This document shows positions 1-12,975 of a stretch of DNA of 47,010 nucleotides, in pieces (the stretch's first letter is position 1; each line of letters starts with the position of its first letter). A model generated the notes under the pieces. It worked only from the letters and a program-made list of their open reading frames with translations. It did no database searches and was not told the origin of the DNA. Origin of the DNA: Saccoglossus kowalevskii (taxonomy: Eukaryota; Hemichordata; Enteropneusta; Harrimaniidae); NCBI RefSeq assembly GCF_000003605.2, contig NW_003130355.1:1072534-1119543 (forward strand), given 5' to 3'. The translations under genes and the position numbers were made by a program.

Positions 1-338
1 TTATTACAATTATTATTTTTATGACACTTACTTTTGAAAGTGGAAAACAAGGATTCGCATTTTGTGCTGCCCTCAGCGTGGTTTCAAGGACAGACTTCAA
101 TCAATTACGATAAACAAAGATGTAAGGTAACCTAACAATCTGAACAAGATATGTACCTTTCTGCGTTACCAAATTTCACACGACACTGTAGATTCTGCAT
201 GTAAATCGCAATTACAACCAATAAACGTAGGTAATTACATTATTGCCATTGGGGGTGCTGTTTCAGTACATGTGAACTGCTGGCAAAGCTACAATGATTA
301 CAATTAACTAAGTGTCTACATTACCATTACAATCAGAT

Positions 339-750
339 TTAAATGAAGAACTGTCTTTTACACAAATAAGTTTTCAGACATCTTTTAAAAAACATTTATA
401 TTGATTGACTGACGAATGGAGAGTGGGAGTTCATTCCACAAAATGGGGGCATAATTGCTAAAAGAACGCCAACCATATGTGTTTGTGGTACATTTTGAAT
501 CTTGTCTATTCAATAACAAAAAATCAATGTTAGATGACCTGAGGCCACTATGACCCGATTCACAACAGTCAACGAAGTCACATAAATAAATTGGAGCAGA
601 ATTGTTTAAAACAGTCGACAGTACTTTAAAATACATTCTTTAACGAATGCGTAGCCAATGCAAATCATAAAGTGTACATGTATATGGTCAGATTTGTTTT
701 ACAATTGACGAGTCTGGCTGCTGCATTTTGGATTGGAGTTTGTCTAGCTG
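339..750 (-). pseudogene. Decayed LINE (CR1/jockey-like) reverse transcriptase C-terminus
   Basis: Reading the minus strand, three successive frames give the usual order of the C-terminal end of a non-LTR retrotransposon RT: an IQNAAARLV block (about 745-705), an LYDLHWLRIR block (about 675-640), then MYFKVLSTVLNNSAPIYL and further on an LWNELPLSIR block, ending in KRCLKTYL before a TAA at 339-341. The blocks are joined by at least two frameshifts (one in a T-run near 390) and there is an in-frame stop after LRIR, so it is not functional. The upstream RT core and endonuclease are absent, as is typical of 5' truncation. The family (CR1, L2 or jockey-like) is inferred only from the W-N-x-L-P and H-W-L motifs. 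Confidence 0.8.
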
Positions 751-2100
751 AAATATAATATTATAGTAGGCTAATTTATATGTTTATGTTTGGACACGCA
801 ATGCTTTTTGGTACTGAAACTGTTAGAGGGCGCAGTCAGAGATATCCAACGATTGAGACGAATGCTTGTTTGATCAGGGTATTAATAAGCTAGATATTAT
901 TTTAAACCTGCAGAGTGCAAGGATATTGTATTTCAAATGTAAACAAATATTGTGTTTTCAAGAGAAACAGTTATTCTAATCCAATTATTAAAAAAATGAT
1001 AACCCAACAAATCTTGTGCCCCACATATACTTTTACAAGAACTGGCACAAATGCAGTCGTCTCTGAATAATGTGATTTACACAATTCGAGCCATTTTACC
1101 AAGCGTTTGCACTTTATCCTTTGCAGGGTTAAATGCAACACATCTTTCAATATGCTACGATAATGCTAAACAGGCGATCATTTGAAATACAAAATTGCAA
1201 AATATTCTGGATTGAATTCTGGATTGATAGTGCGAGGCATTTTAACAGGCAATCATTAAATGAAATTATAAAATTCTGAAATGGAGAATCTTCCGAACCA
1301 AGTCAAACGTACAAATACGATACGTAGCTTTTTCATGCGCATACCGTATTAATTGATCCGTGATACAACATTGCTGTCAGATTTTAGGGGTATCAAATTC
1401 CTACAGTGAAAATACTTTAATGCTTATATATAACATATATCGGCACTATAGACCAATACTTAGCATTGCTACAGTTTTAATTTGCAATCGTTCAGACACA
1501 CACACGTCAAGCAGAGTGATATGCGTACTAACGTCCGATGCTACCTTCTAACTTAATACGCAATCGTTTAACTGATAAAGGAATGGCCAGACACATTGAC
1601 ACATTAGGAGTTGATACAATTCTCAAAACATTTTGTTCGTTAAAACACATGAAAGAAAAATATATTTTGTTTGTGAGACACATAAATGAGAAATACAATC
1701 AGATACATACAGTAGCAATCCAATTCCTAAAGCATTACTTTGTTAGACGCTTAAATCAAGATTACAAATACCAAAACATTATGCTGGCGCATTAAGGATA
1801 AATACAATTTCTAAACATTGTGTTTGTTAAACACATATCTGTAATGCAAGCATGTAGTTGCTATTCATACAATTTTTATGTTATCATGACTCCTTCGCAA
1901 ATCAATTGATCAATACAGTCACAAAATGGATCAATCGGTTTAAGGCAGTTTTCGAGGTTGACATTATTTCGAATCAGGTATACTCTTCTTTGTTTGAGAT
2001 ACGAACAAAGACCTCTTTTGTATAAAAGGTACAACTGATCTGCTTAATTTCAATCGCAGCTTTCGATATAGAATGATTACTAAGCATAACTAGTGAATGG

Positions 2101-2101
2101 T

Positions 2102-2181
<80 letters not shown>

Positions 2182-2221
2182 TTATTTATTTATTTATTTG
2201 TTTGTTTGTTTGTTTGTTTGT
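2101..2221. repeat. (TTTA)n/(TTTG)n microsatellite
   Basis: About 25 consecutive TTTA units, interrupted once near 2181, run into five or six TTTG units at 2199-2221. The switch of unit at one end is the usual look of a point-mutated slippage array. Confidence 0.97.
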
Positions 2222-5200
2222 GAATTAATGAATGAATAAAAATGAAAAATGAACAAAATTATTCAAAATTCTTATTTTTGCATTTGGTTGTCACATGTCC
2301 AAAAATAAAACAAAGCATCAGGTATTGACCAAAGCAAATTGTATTAAATATACCAAAGTAAGCACACTCAAATAGGAGGCACTGAATTTGTGGTAAACTA
2401 TCTCCAAACGTAACCATTTGCACAGCCCAAAATTATTGTCGTTTCCACTTCGGACTATAATCTCAATAAAATATTTCAACAAACAAGAAAAATATGCATA
2501 ATAATTAAGTTACCATGAGAATGCAACAAATAAACAAACCAATAAACCAACAACAGAGAAACTGATATGATGGCACTACATAAAAGTGTCATGCATCATT
2601 CAATTTCTCAATAAAGTACGTGGAGTAAATGAAGTATTATGAGTAAACATATAAAAAATATTATAAACAAAAACGAAATAAAAAAGAAAATATAGACCAA
2701 TAAATTAAACGCGTTTCTTGTCACATGTTTGCGACCAGATGATACTTAGTATGTCAACTTGGGTACAGAATTAAATTAATAATTTTGGTGTTGTATCGTA
2801 CCACATTACTATACTTGTTACCTGTTGAATGACACATCGATGGCCTACAAAACGAAAAAAAAAACTGTATATCCAATTAACAGATTCAGCATGTATTATT
2901 TCCATATTCAACTTTTTTAAAGGGTTAAATTCTTAATGGTTCAATGTCCCTAATATAGCGCCAAACTTCCGATATTTTATCACAAAATGGCAAAAAGCAC
3001 TCGAAACCAGGGTGTTTAGTATATGTGCGATATTATAATAACTATAATTTATATGTATATAGATCGCCATAATAGTCTCCATGAGCGTTGCTGTCAATCG
3101 TCTGCCTCAACACGTCATTGTAAAAAAAGAGGATCAAAACCCATGTTGCATCAAAGTACGTGCCTCAGTTTCATAACATTTTTCTATCGACGGAAGGCTG
3201 GGGGTTATACATTATATAACTGTTGCAAATATATGATTAAGATTTTAAAATGTGGAATGAGTGTGCCATCCCCCAAAACGTACATGCATATTGTAATATA
3301 TATTGATGTAAATAATGAGAACGATTCGAAACACCTTCTTAGTTATTGATAGTATACACGACTGAAATAGATATCGAAAATAATCGATTAGTGACGTCAG
3401 AGGAAAACGGAAGACGGTTCGCAGTTATTTTATTGTAGTTAAAAGTCTAGGATGTATTGTGTACGTGTATATTTTTGGTTGCACAACTTTGTTGAATAAA
3501 CTTGAGCAATAAAATAGTTTAACAAAAATACAATTAAATTTGTAAGGTAAGTGTTCTAATGTAGCATTTTATAATACCTTAGCTTATAAGGATGTGTGTA
3601 CGGCACTGAAGAATAAACAGTTTTTAAATTTTTGAATTTAAGCTTTTTCAGATCTGATTGTATGGATACTATTTATTAAATTTAAGCATTCTGCAGAATA
3701 CAAATTTGGAGAAAATTACTAGTCGAATTAGATTAACTTTATACCAACACACCTATTAAACTAGTTAACTTTCAGTTGAATGCGTGTCTGGAGTGTCTGG
3801 ATAAGTGTTGCACTGGATAAGCGGTTTGGAATATACTCCTTAAATACATTACTAATACATTTCGTGTTGTACACACTATTTATAGTCGCTATATGTTCAT
3901 GTTCATTTCCGACCATGTATATCGCTGTAGCCCGATGTAAACGTACTATCATGTGTACTTGCTATAAGTCACGTAAACTCTTAACAAATGATGTGACTTC
4001 CAGTGACTCACAAGGAACCCCGCGGTTGGTCAGGCTATTTCTGAATCACATACATTAAGTAGTGTGAACGGATGGTGTATAGTTTGAAACATGATACAGC
4101 CAAACGAAGATACGATGAAGGTGTGTGAATGTTAATTCTGTGGACGTTGTGAAACAATGTTTCTATTAATTGAATGTATATTGTAAAGTAGATCGTTTAT
4201 TATAATAGTAAAATAACCTCGCACGGTGATAACATAAACAAAGACGGAATATGTCGAAATGTCATTGTCGATTTTTGTTTCTAGTCGTTATATTTAGCGC
4301 TCATGCATAAGCTGTTAAAATGCAAATCGCTGACATTAAGTGGACATTCACTAATACTGTATTTCAACATTTGAAATCGAATCTTTAGATAGCGTGCTAA
4401 TATACTTTTTGATTTACCAAGCTGGTTAGCCTTTTTGTTACTCTAATCAACGTTTTATTTGACTGTTGTTCTGTTATCCCCGTTCGAATTCAACAAACTA
4501 CAATAATATTTAAACATTGAGTTAAGATAGTTGGTATGTACATAAATAATAATAAGAACCTTAGATATTGATATATTAGCATATACTATCCGATTATAAC
4601 ATTAATTCAATTTATAAACTGAACATCTGTTTCACCTGTCTTGTAAGGTTCACAACGTTTCATTAAGAGTCAGTCCCTTATCGTTTTATTTTCCAAAAGT
4701 CATATATGTAATTGCTTCGGTGGGTATAATCACTTGATTATGTTGAAAATGTTTATTCATAGGATTTCGAAACGCAGGCAGGTTATTTTAACCGCGTGCG
4801 TGTTCTTACAGGCGCATGTAATTTCGAATGCGAAATATGAAACTCGATAAACTAAACTTGCACAATCACAGAAATCTCCACATGCAATACATATTCCCAA
4901 TCGCTACTACTACAAAAATACAGGTACCGCAATAATAGCAATGTATTTAAATGATATTCCACAGACTGTACATACAGCACGTTCTGGATACATCTTTTCA
5001 AACACATACGAAACGATTTTGTTGTCATATTCAATGTATTCTGTTAACCAACTTGATCATATTTTATTTTATTTGTATTTATATTTGTATTTATATTAAA
5101 GATAGATATGTTTCGCAGTAATACATGTATAATAGACAGAAATATGTTCGAGATGGTATATTCACGGTCTACTAGGTATAGTATAGCATCATCCAAATCG

Positions 5201-7608
5201 TCGCTAAATATACGCATGGGGGAGATTTTGTATGAAAGGCAGAACTGTAGGCGACGTAGACGCTGACGCAAACGCGGTACTCCCCACTGACCGATGGACA
5301 AAGAACGCATGCCGCTACAGGAAATTGTCGACATGCTGCGCCTCTGACAATAAAATTATCTCGTATTTCTGTGCACTTGTCAGCGGCCATTGCATTGTTC
5401 AATGTGATTCGAGGCATGGAAAACATAAAATGTATTACAAATTTTCGTGGCGCGTAAATGCCATCATGTCGGGTTTATTTAATTATGTCATTATTGTTCA
5501 TATTTTTTTTATTATTATACACGAATACATCATTGTAGATGAATAGTCTTTAAACTGTAAGTGGAATGCAGACTCGTGGGAGAATCAAATATACATACAA
5601 AGTTAGAATGCGACGCATTGTTGGAAACACTTGAATGCAAATGTAATAAAAAAAAACGTCACGTGAAATTTGTTTTTAAAATGTGTCTAGAATGTGTCAA
5701 AATATTGATAAGTCAATAACCTATTGTGAACTGGTTGTATCTACTTAGTTTTCATTCGTATCAGAACTGTAGTTAACGACACGGGGCTATAGAGCCCCCA
5801 AGGAATTACAAGAAATCATGTTAATATAACGAGTTAATCATACTGTGATAATAGGAACAAACTACGACGGTCACGGATAAACTACCAAAAATAACCCTTC
5901 CATCCATCCATCGACAACAATTAATTATCACTCTTGTTCCAAGGCTGTTCCTTTGAAAATATCAATATTGTAGTAATTGTGTTAGTGGCAGCATATAAAT
6001 ACTTTTTTTTTGTTTTTGCGGATGTAATAGTTTCAAAATTGAAGGTAAATTGTAATAATTTTAACATTTTGACAGTCCAATTGTAGGTGATTCTGCGTTT
6101 CTTGTAATCAATGTTGTTGCCTCATAAAATAAAGACTAGCAACTGACTGACGCAAAATGGAATACGGGGATTCAAATTCCCTAAAATAGAGGAAATTTCA
6201 ATATATTAATCAAAATGTCAAAATTCTAACACACTCCCAAAGAAAGCAACTGTTGCGGAGATCTTTTCAGATGCGAAATAAAATGTAGTAGCAGCTTGTA
6301 CTGCGATTTGCACACGGGGTCTTAAACATAGACAAGAGCAACGATTGGAGCCGCCAACAACCTGTCTACGTAGATTGATTCCCAGGCGAGTGTACATCAC
6401 CGACTTGGATCGTACTATTTCTTCGTTTACGCCAAGTTTGACATTTATTTCGTAATTACTGGTTGCCGTAGAGAGGACGTCATGTCAGTTCTAGTTCTTT
6501 TTCATTCGGTCGACTTTGTCGAGAAAAAGGTTATATGTTTTTCAGCCGACATACAGTAGCTGTACCTATTAGACAAACGAAAGTTGGATGTACGAATGAG
6601 AAGTCTCACTCAATGTAAGCATGTTCTGTTTAAATGTCGAATCAGCGTTCGGCGTGGGCATAGGAATGTTGATATGAGTTGTTTTAAAGACGTAAAGCGT
6701 GCTTTAAAGAATTCGTTGTCAGATATTGTGGTCATATAATCGTAGACGATTGCCTTTCCCTGTGTAATTAAATGACGATAAGAAAGCAATAACTAGATAT
6801 CATATATAAATGGCTTGATTTGCACTAAATCCGTTAAGATTGAACATTATTCTATACACATTATTTAAGTACATGTCAGAACACTTGTTTGTGACTCACC
6901 AAACCTTGGAGACGATGCATGAACGCTCGATTATAATTTGAAACATGATTTGAATAGAACAATTTAGTTTTATTTACAAAATAAGTATATATACGTATAA
7001 CACGATTAAAACGGAAAACATATTATCGTTACTACCACGTGACTGCATCGCTTATGCCACGCTGTGCGCCAAGACCATTACATACAGTAAAATATTTCGA
7101 CCTGTGTTATGACGTACTAGGTACTACATGTATTTCCTTAACGTCTTTTCAAGCGCACTCCAACAACAAACGTAACTTCAAAGTATAGAAAATGACAGCG
7201 AATTCGTCATTCCGTCAATTATTGAAACCAAACAACTCACTGGTAGACAAGTTTTGTGAATAAAAAGAACAAACAAAATAAAACATACATTTGCATTCCT
7301 CCTCACAGTTTCTGCTGATTTCCGAATATAATATAATATATATATTCATGAATGATTTTGTTATGCAACAATTGTAACAAACTGCGATCTTTTGTTGATG
7401 TATGAAATAATAACACACGTTTAAAAAAATAGTACATTATATTTTATGATGCGTTTTTTCCCTTAATTCTTAATATATGTTCAAACGAATTACAGTAGAC
7501 CTTCCTCCTGTGTATTATCTACGTCCATGTATATCATCAAAAGGTAAAATGGCGTTAAAAGCTTATATCTACTCAAAGGACTAGTAAATTAACGGTCAAT
7601 CTTTTGTT

Positions 7609-7623
7609 GCGACCCCCCCCCCC
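7609..7623. repeat. poly-C tract
   Basis: A homopolymer run of about 13 C lies roughly 270 bp upstream of the TATA box of the neuropeptide gene. It is likely length-polymorphic and error-prone in assembly. Confidence 0.85.
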
Positions 7624-7694
7624 ATTGAGTGTCTTAAAACTGATCATGCGCTTTAAAAGAAGGTGGAAATATGCGTGGATATAGAATGCAACGA

Positions 7695-7702
7695 TGACGT
7701 CG
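7695..7702 (+). promoter_or_regulatory. CRE-like element upstream of the neuropeptide promoter
   Basis: TGACGTCG matches the cAMP-response element TGACGTCA at 7 of 8 positions and sits about 227 bp upstream of the predicted transcription start. CRE/ATF sites are common in neuropeptide promoters; binding here is inferred only from position and match. Confidence 0.35.
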
Positions 7703-7891
7703 TCTTTCCGGCCAATCGATTTATCACGGGGGATTGTTGACTTGTCAATGATTGACACCATCAATGAAGTTAACTCTGTTGGTTTCCCTGTTTAACTGGT
7801 GTCACCCATGTTAAACGTGCATGATTAACCGCTCCTACGTCGTGATGGGCTGGCCAGTTTAGAATGCCCGCCAGGCACTCGAGCTTCGTAC

Positions 7892-7899
7892 TATATAAA
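7892..7899 (+). promoter_or_regulatory. TATA box of the vasopressin/oxytocin-type gene
   Basis: TATATAAA is followed 30 bp downstream by TCAGTG, an Inr-type start (A at 7922). The spacing is the classical one for a focused TATA promoter. The transcript that follows reaches a consensus donor (CAG|gtgagt) at 8054 without any ATG, fitting a 5'UTR exon. Assignment to the neurophysin gene, 6.2 kb away, is inferred because its ATG exon begins with a splice acceptor and needs an upstream leader. Confidence 0.6.
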
Positions 7900-7921
7900 T
7901 ATTCCCAGCTGACGCTGTGTC

Positions 7922-8054
7922 AGTGCAACAGTATATAGTGATACGTACAGTGATACCCGAGAAGAATTTATTCATCATTTCATCCTACCGACTCTTACAG
8001 GCGCACTTAATTTTCGCAGCTGTTTGTTTTGGTTTCTGTAGCAATTCCCGTCAG
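7922..8054 (+). other. Predicted non-coding 5'UTR exon of the vasopressin/oxytocin-type gene
   Basis: It starts at an Inr 30 bp after a TATA box and ends at a CAG|gtgagt donor. Its 133 nt hold no ATG, and neither does the 12-nt leader before the ATG in the next exon, so the joined leader would be free of upstream start codons. The 6.2-kb intron to 14258 is inferred; cDNA would decide it. Confidence 0.5.
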
Positions 8055-8174
8055 GTGAGTCTATTTTACGCTATCGTCAACTTGGTCGTCGTAATTTGAT
8101 ATCGGCCAGCGATTTATACTCGCAGCAGATAATTTGATTTATTTCTCCCGAACACTGTATATATTTATGTAATA

Positions 8175-8217
8175 GTATATATGTATATATATATATATAT
8201 ATTGTATATATTGTATA
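8175..8217. repeat. AT-rich microsatellite
   Basis: TA dinucleotides interrupted by TGTA units lie just downstream of the predicted 5'UTR exon. Confidence 0.85.
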
Positions 8218-10410
8218 TGTTCAATATGTTTTAGTGGGTTTTGTTTTAGGTGGTTAGAAATATGGAGAAAACAATTGTATTTCGATCAGTGCCGGTGAGC
8301 GTTTATGGCACCGCGTTTTAAATCAGGTTAGATTCGTGAAGTAGCGGTTATACTAGCGCGTTTCGCCGTCGGAAGTTGTTGAGCATTGAAGAATGGTTTT
8401 GTTTGAAACTCATCGTAGATACGGGAACACCTACTGTGGCAATATTACTCTTAAAATGGGCTTCCGCGGAGAGCTATCTTTTTTCGCAGACCACATACAA
8501 TCAATACACAGTTAAATATCTCATCATTTAAATCCGGAAGACGTTACAAGCGGACATTAAATTGCGCCGTGTTCATTCACGGAGTAGGATTTCATATATT
8601 TGCATGATTCTAGGTTCGCAATTTTTTTAGATGACTGTCTAAAGATATCTCTTGTTCTCGAAAACAAAACCAAGCATATGGCATGACAATGATAACATAT
8701 TCTCTTTTTAAGCGAAAAAGAATTTTGAACAAAATTATCATAGTCATTTCGGTAGTCATTGTATTGTCATATAAGATCAGCGATACACGGCGCGGCGAAA
8801 ATAACTCTCATTTCACAATTGAAATATATAGATATATCATCGTACATCAACACGGATTACTGATAAAAAATATTTAAAACGATATTGCAAAAGACAAAGA
8901 CTAAATGGTTTTCGAAAGATTGACATACAGTGAAATACGTAACTGTGACTACTATACAAAACATATTTTACAGTAGTGGGACATCCTATAAAACTGCAAT
9001 TAAATGCTTATTATGAGATTTTGTTCTAATTTTCTTTTTGTGATAGTGAACGGTTACAGTAGGTGTTTAGTTATGCTCCAAATCACTGTCTTAACGAATT
9101 TAAGTCTAAGTTACCATCCATCGGGTACTATATTAGATTTTCAACGGATTATATCGAGTAATATACCTTTATGTTACTATGTATACACATCTATCTTTGA
9201 AGCCATACTTATATGCAACTTGAGAAATGTATTATCTTGCCTAATTTTCACCTACATTTCGGTAGCGCTTTTTGTTTATTATACCAACAACATAAGTACA
9301 AGTACTTCTACCAAACCGATGTTTGACAGGCAGATTACATAGATAACGATGTAGCTCAATTTTGACAAAAACGAAATATCATTTTTGATAACAATGACGA
9401 TCTATTGTCTACAAACAATATGTGTTGTCATATTTTACGAACAACCAGTCAAAAGCCAGTATGAATGAGAATTTCAATGATTGTTACACCATGTGAGCGC
9501 ATATTATGCGAACACGCGTTCATTCAGCAAGGGCTTTTCACAGATATGCTTTGACCACCATATTGGATTGTTAACACGACGGTAATTATTTCCGACGTTA
9601 GATTATAAACTATATCACATGCATGACTTGACTTTATTTATTAAGTGATGTTTTACGCAACGCATAAGTATGACATCATACTGCTTATACATAAAAAGAT
9701 TGGCGTAGTTGTTAGCGTCATAATTGTTACTTGATTAACTTATATCTATTGAAGCCCGGAATAAGCCTTTGATTGGGGTTAACATCGCTGATCACTGTAA
9801 TTTGATTTGATAAAACATTGTAGCACTCTGGTATTTACTTTGCGTCATTCGCGGGATTCTTTTAATGTTGTATCTATTTTAATTAGGTACTGTGACGTAC
9901 ATTGTCATGTATCTAAAAAACGGGGTTATTGCTTTTAGTTTCACGGAGGGCAATTCCTTTTTTGGTTATGGTGACCGTTGTCTGTGCTATAACCGTTATG
10001 TTTTCCGTCAGACTAAAACCGCATCGCGAAACAGATTATCTGCCATATTGTCCGCGGCAGATGGTGAATGAGTGCTTGACGAACCTTTCTATGCCATGCC
10101 GAGTAGGTATTAATCACATTCAAAATTTGTACATTCATTCTAAAATTCAGCAGATAGTGGGTGTATATTATTCAACAATTACACGAATGTAATTGGAACT
10201 ATATAAACGGGTCAAAGTTGCCATGTTACGTCATATTATACAGATTATTCCACATGATAAGTTAAAGTTACGAATTAAGAACATTATCCAAGAAGCATTT
10301 GGTAATTAAAATGGCTCTAGTTGCAAACCTGTAGTAGTGGATTATGGTTCTACATACTTCCGAAGGAAAGAAAAAAACGGTACAAAACGTCTGAAAATGT
10401 CATCACCAGC

Positions 10411-10860
10411 AGGATTTCGTATTGACAACATCTTTGTAGAATCGAGCTTCCGTCAAAGCCGAGTTATCTCTTTATTCACATGGCACTGAATTAGTTTAAA
10501 GGACAAATCCTTTCATTTCACAGTCAGCTATATTGATGATGTACTTTTGATCGATTTAGTGAATGTATTCTATCATGGTTAGATAAGTGCCTTTGATTTA
10601 GCTGTAAGGACCAGCTTTTGTACTAAACTATATGACAAAGATGATTTTAATTCTTTTATCACCAGCAATATTCCACTTCATAGCTCATTCCCTATGTTAG
10701 AGTCTGTGGTATATATGCATATTTTTTCTTTATTGTCTTAGCTCGTCAAAACTACAAAGTTTTTTAGAGAACGACTAATCTTAACTAAAAGTTAAAAAGG
10801 TTTTGTGGCAGATAAATGAGCCTGTGGTTAAATATGATTGTTACAAATATGATCTCAGAT
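10411..10860 (+). pseudogene. Reverse-transcriptase relic with a YIDD active-site motif
   Basis: Pieces of an RT are readable in order on the + strand: IDNIFVES near 10413, FHFTVSYIDDVLLI at about 10514-10553 with the YIDD catalytic motif at 10529-10540, TKLYDKDDFN then SNIPLHSS at about 10621-10685, and LKRFCGR near 10790. The same order (DNIFV, F/YIDDV, YDKRDDFNF, SNIP, K-F-Y-G-R) occurs in an RT family widespread in metazoan genomes whose name I cannot fix from memory. Stops and frameshifts separate the blocks, and no endonuclease or other domain is visible, so this is a dead, truncated copy inside the neuropeptide gene intron. Confidence 0.65.
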
Positions 10861-12914
10861 GGCATCAATGATTCTTGTCTGATAATTTCCATACAAAAAA
10901 CATTTGACTATGCCTCTGGACATGCTCACTCATTTCGATATCACATTATGTATATTATGGATTCTTTATGTCCTTCTCCTATTGATTTGACTATGTAATG
11001 TGATGTTTTGTTTTTGTAGTCAGTCATTTGTATTGTGTTCTGGATTTGGTAACATTTCTTCCATGGCATAAATGTAAAAATATACGGTTGGGTATGTCAT
11101 TCCCTATTTATTCATCTATGAATATATTAATCTCTAATAAACCAATTGTTTTCAATGAACCATCTACCAGTGATACCAACCACTGTTCTAACTCTCTAAA
11201 TCAAAAATTAGTACGTTCGTTTTTGTAACGTCTTTATTTCATTGATAGGAAGGAAACTAAACTAATTTGTATGATGCTTTTGCTATTTACACAAAGTAAT
11301 GTTGATGTATTTTTTGATAACCAAAATGAAGTTGGGCCATTTTGATTACAGATCATACCATCAAGCGATTTTCTTGGATAAGAAGCTTGGGATATGGATA
11401 TGTTGATTTAGTAGTTTTCCAACATTGTATTGCGTGGATATGCAAATGAGTAAAAACGATAGCTTTAACGGAGTATTTATTGTCACAGTGAGGATTTGAC
11501 TAAGCTGAGTTGTAATCCCGGCTGTTATGTACATCACAACCACAAACCTTAGTAACAATAGTAGTTTGAAAAAATAATATTAAACCTTAAAATTTTCTGA
11601 ATAATAAAATAACCAAATTAGAAATGTTCAATTAAAACTCGACACTCTTGGAACAGCGTAGAATCCTGCTGGAAATAAGAAGTCGATAAAAGCGTAATGT
11701 AATAATAGGTAATAAAACTATGAGACACAAACGATCTCGAGTCTACCCGAGTATAACTCTCTGTCAGCCAGTTTTCTGTCGACGTGTCTTTGTAAATTCT
11801 GTGATTGTAGTAAAAATTCAGTCATATCACAGCGAGACCCTTAGGAACATAGCACATTTGAATATTGGTATGATGAATTAGCCGATGCGAAGACCGCACT
11901 GTTTAACTGACTTGACTTCAACAATAGCCCCAGCATAGACTTCAACCAACTGGGTTTCCCTAACAGCTCCACGGGACTCTAAGGTGAATAACCGTGTCCG
12001 CTCACTTAATTAGCACATTATTAACAATGTAAGGAGAGTGTGTGGTGTTAATGATTAACTTGCGCGCGATTCAGATATTATTATCTATTTTACTAAGAGC
12101 AATGCCAGTATTGTTGGAACTGCGGTATTCCCAACTTGAATGCCAAACATTCATCTTAATTACTGCAAATGTTTTGGATATGACCGTTTAATGTCATTCG
12201 AGATATTCGAAGCGTTGTAAGTTTTGAACTACGACATCAATATCAAAACCTAATTAATATACACAGAATGATTTAAGATTGTTGTAAATCATCCAACGCT
12301 AGGCAATTTTACTGTTTTATTTTACAAGAAAGATTCCCTGGAAGTAAATTGAACAAAATGCTTTATACGGTACAAGTGTTAATATACATAATTTGTGGAA
12401 CTACTTTATAAGCGGAACCTTTTTAGCAACGATTACATCACATATTTGAGGTACAACAAGTGAGTGCTGTGACTACGAAAACAAAAATAAAGAGCAATAA
12501 AAAGGGGACAGCGTTGATTGCTAAAGTATCTGCCACTTTCATCTTAACTCAGCGTCATGTGACACTTACCGGCTGACAATGTATGCAAATTTACATCTTT
12601 GGCGACAAGATGTCGGTGTCTAGCTGGGATGCACAGACACTGGCCTCATCAATTAAGAGTACGTTACTGTTGAGCGCATATGATGACTAATATGCTCCGG
12701 GGTAATGTTTCTTTTAAGTGTAATTAAATAATAATTAATCTTAGGATTCTTAGATAGATGGGGCGGCTAAACCAAAAAGAGCTGAGGTTTTTGCCGGCAT
12801 TTAAATTGAAAAACTGAAAGAAACGTAATATTTTATTAAATTTACCGCTGAATCTGTCATGGTTTATCGTACATATAGTATCAACTGACAAGATATTAAA
12901 ACAAGATTGCATAG

Positions 12915-12916
<2 letters not shown>

Positions 12917-12972
<56 letters not shown>
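12917..12972. repeat. (AT)28 microsatellite
   Basis: Uninterrupted AT dinucleotides over 56 bp, inside predicted intron 1 of the neuropeptide gene. Confidence 0.97.

Positions 12973-12975
<3 letters not shown>

Larger units (their letters stand above)
771..7690. other. Gene-free flank upstream of the neuropeptide gene
   Basis: This AT-rich stretch shows no open frame with recognisable similarity. Apart from the TTTA microsatellite at 2101-2221, I see no repeat with clear boundaries. Slightly GC-richer patches near 5200-5450 and 6220-6490 have short overlapping frames on both strands, but no splice context or motif I can name. Confidence 0.5.

Noticed and set aside
3023-3349. 108-codon open frame on the + strand
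   Set aside because: Composition equals the AT-rich background, there is no motif, signal peptide or splice context, and the length is compatible with chance.
5172-5546. Overlapping open frames on both strands in a GC-richer patch
   Set aside because: None of the frames reads as a known family and no consistent acceptor/donor pair frames them. Left as unexplained composition.
6218-6490. Minus-strand open frame of about 89 codons
   Set aside because: No domain, start context or splice sites recognised.
9004-9342. 112-codon open frame in intron 1
   Set aside because: Hydrophobic by base composition only; no codon pattern, splice sites or recognisable family.
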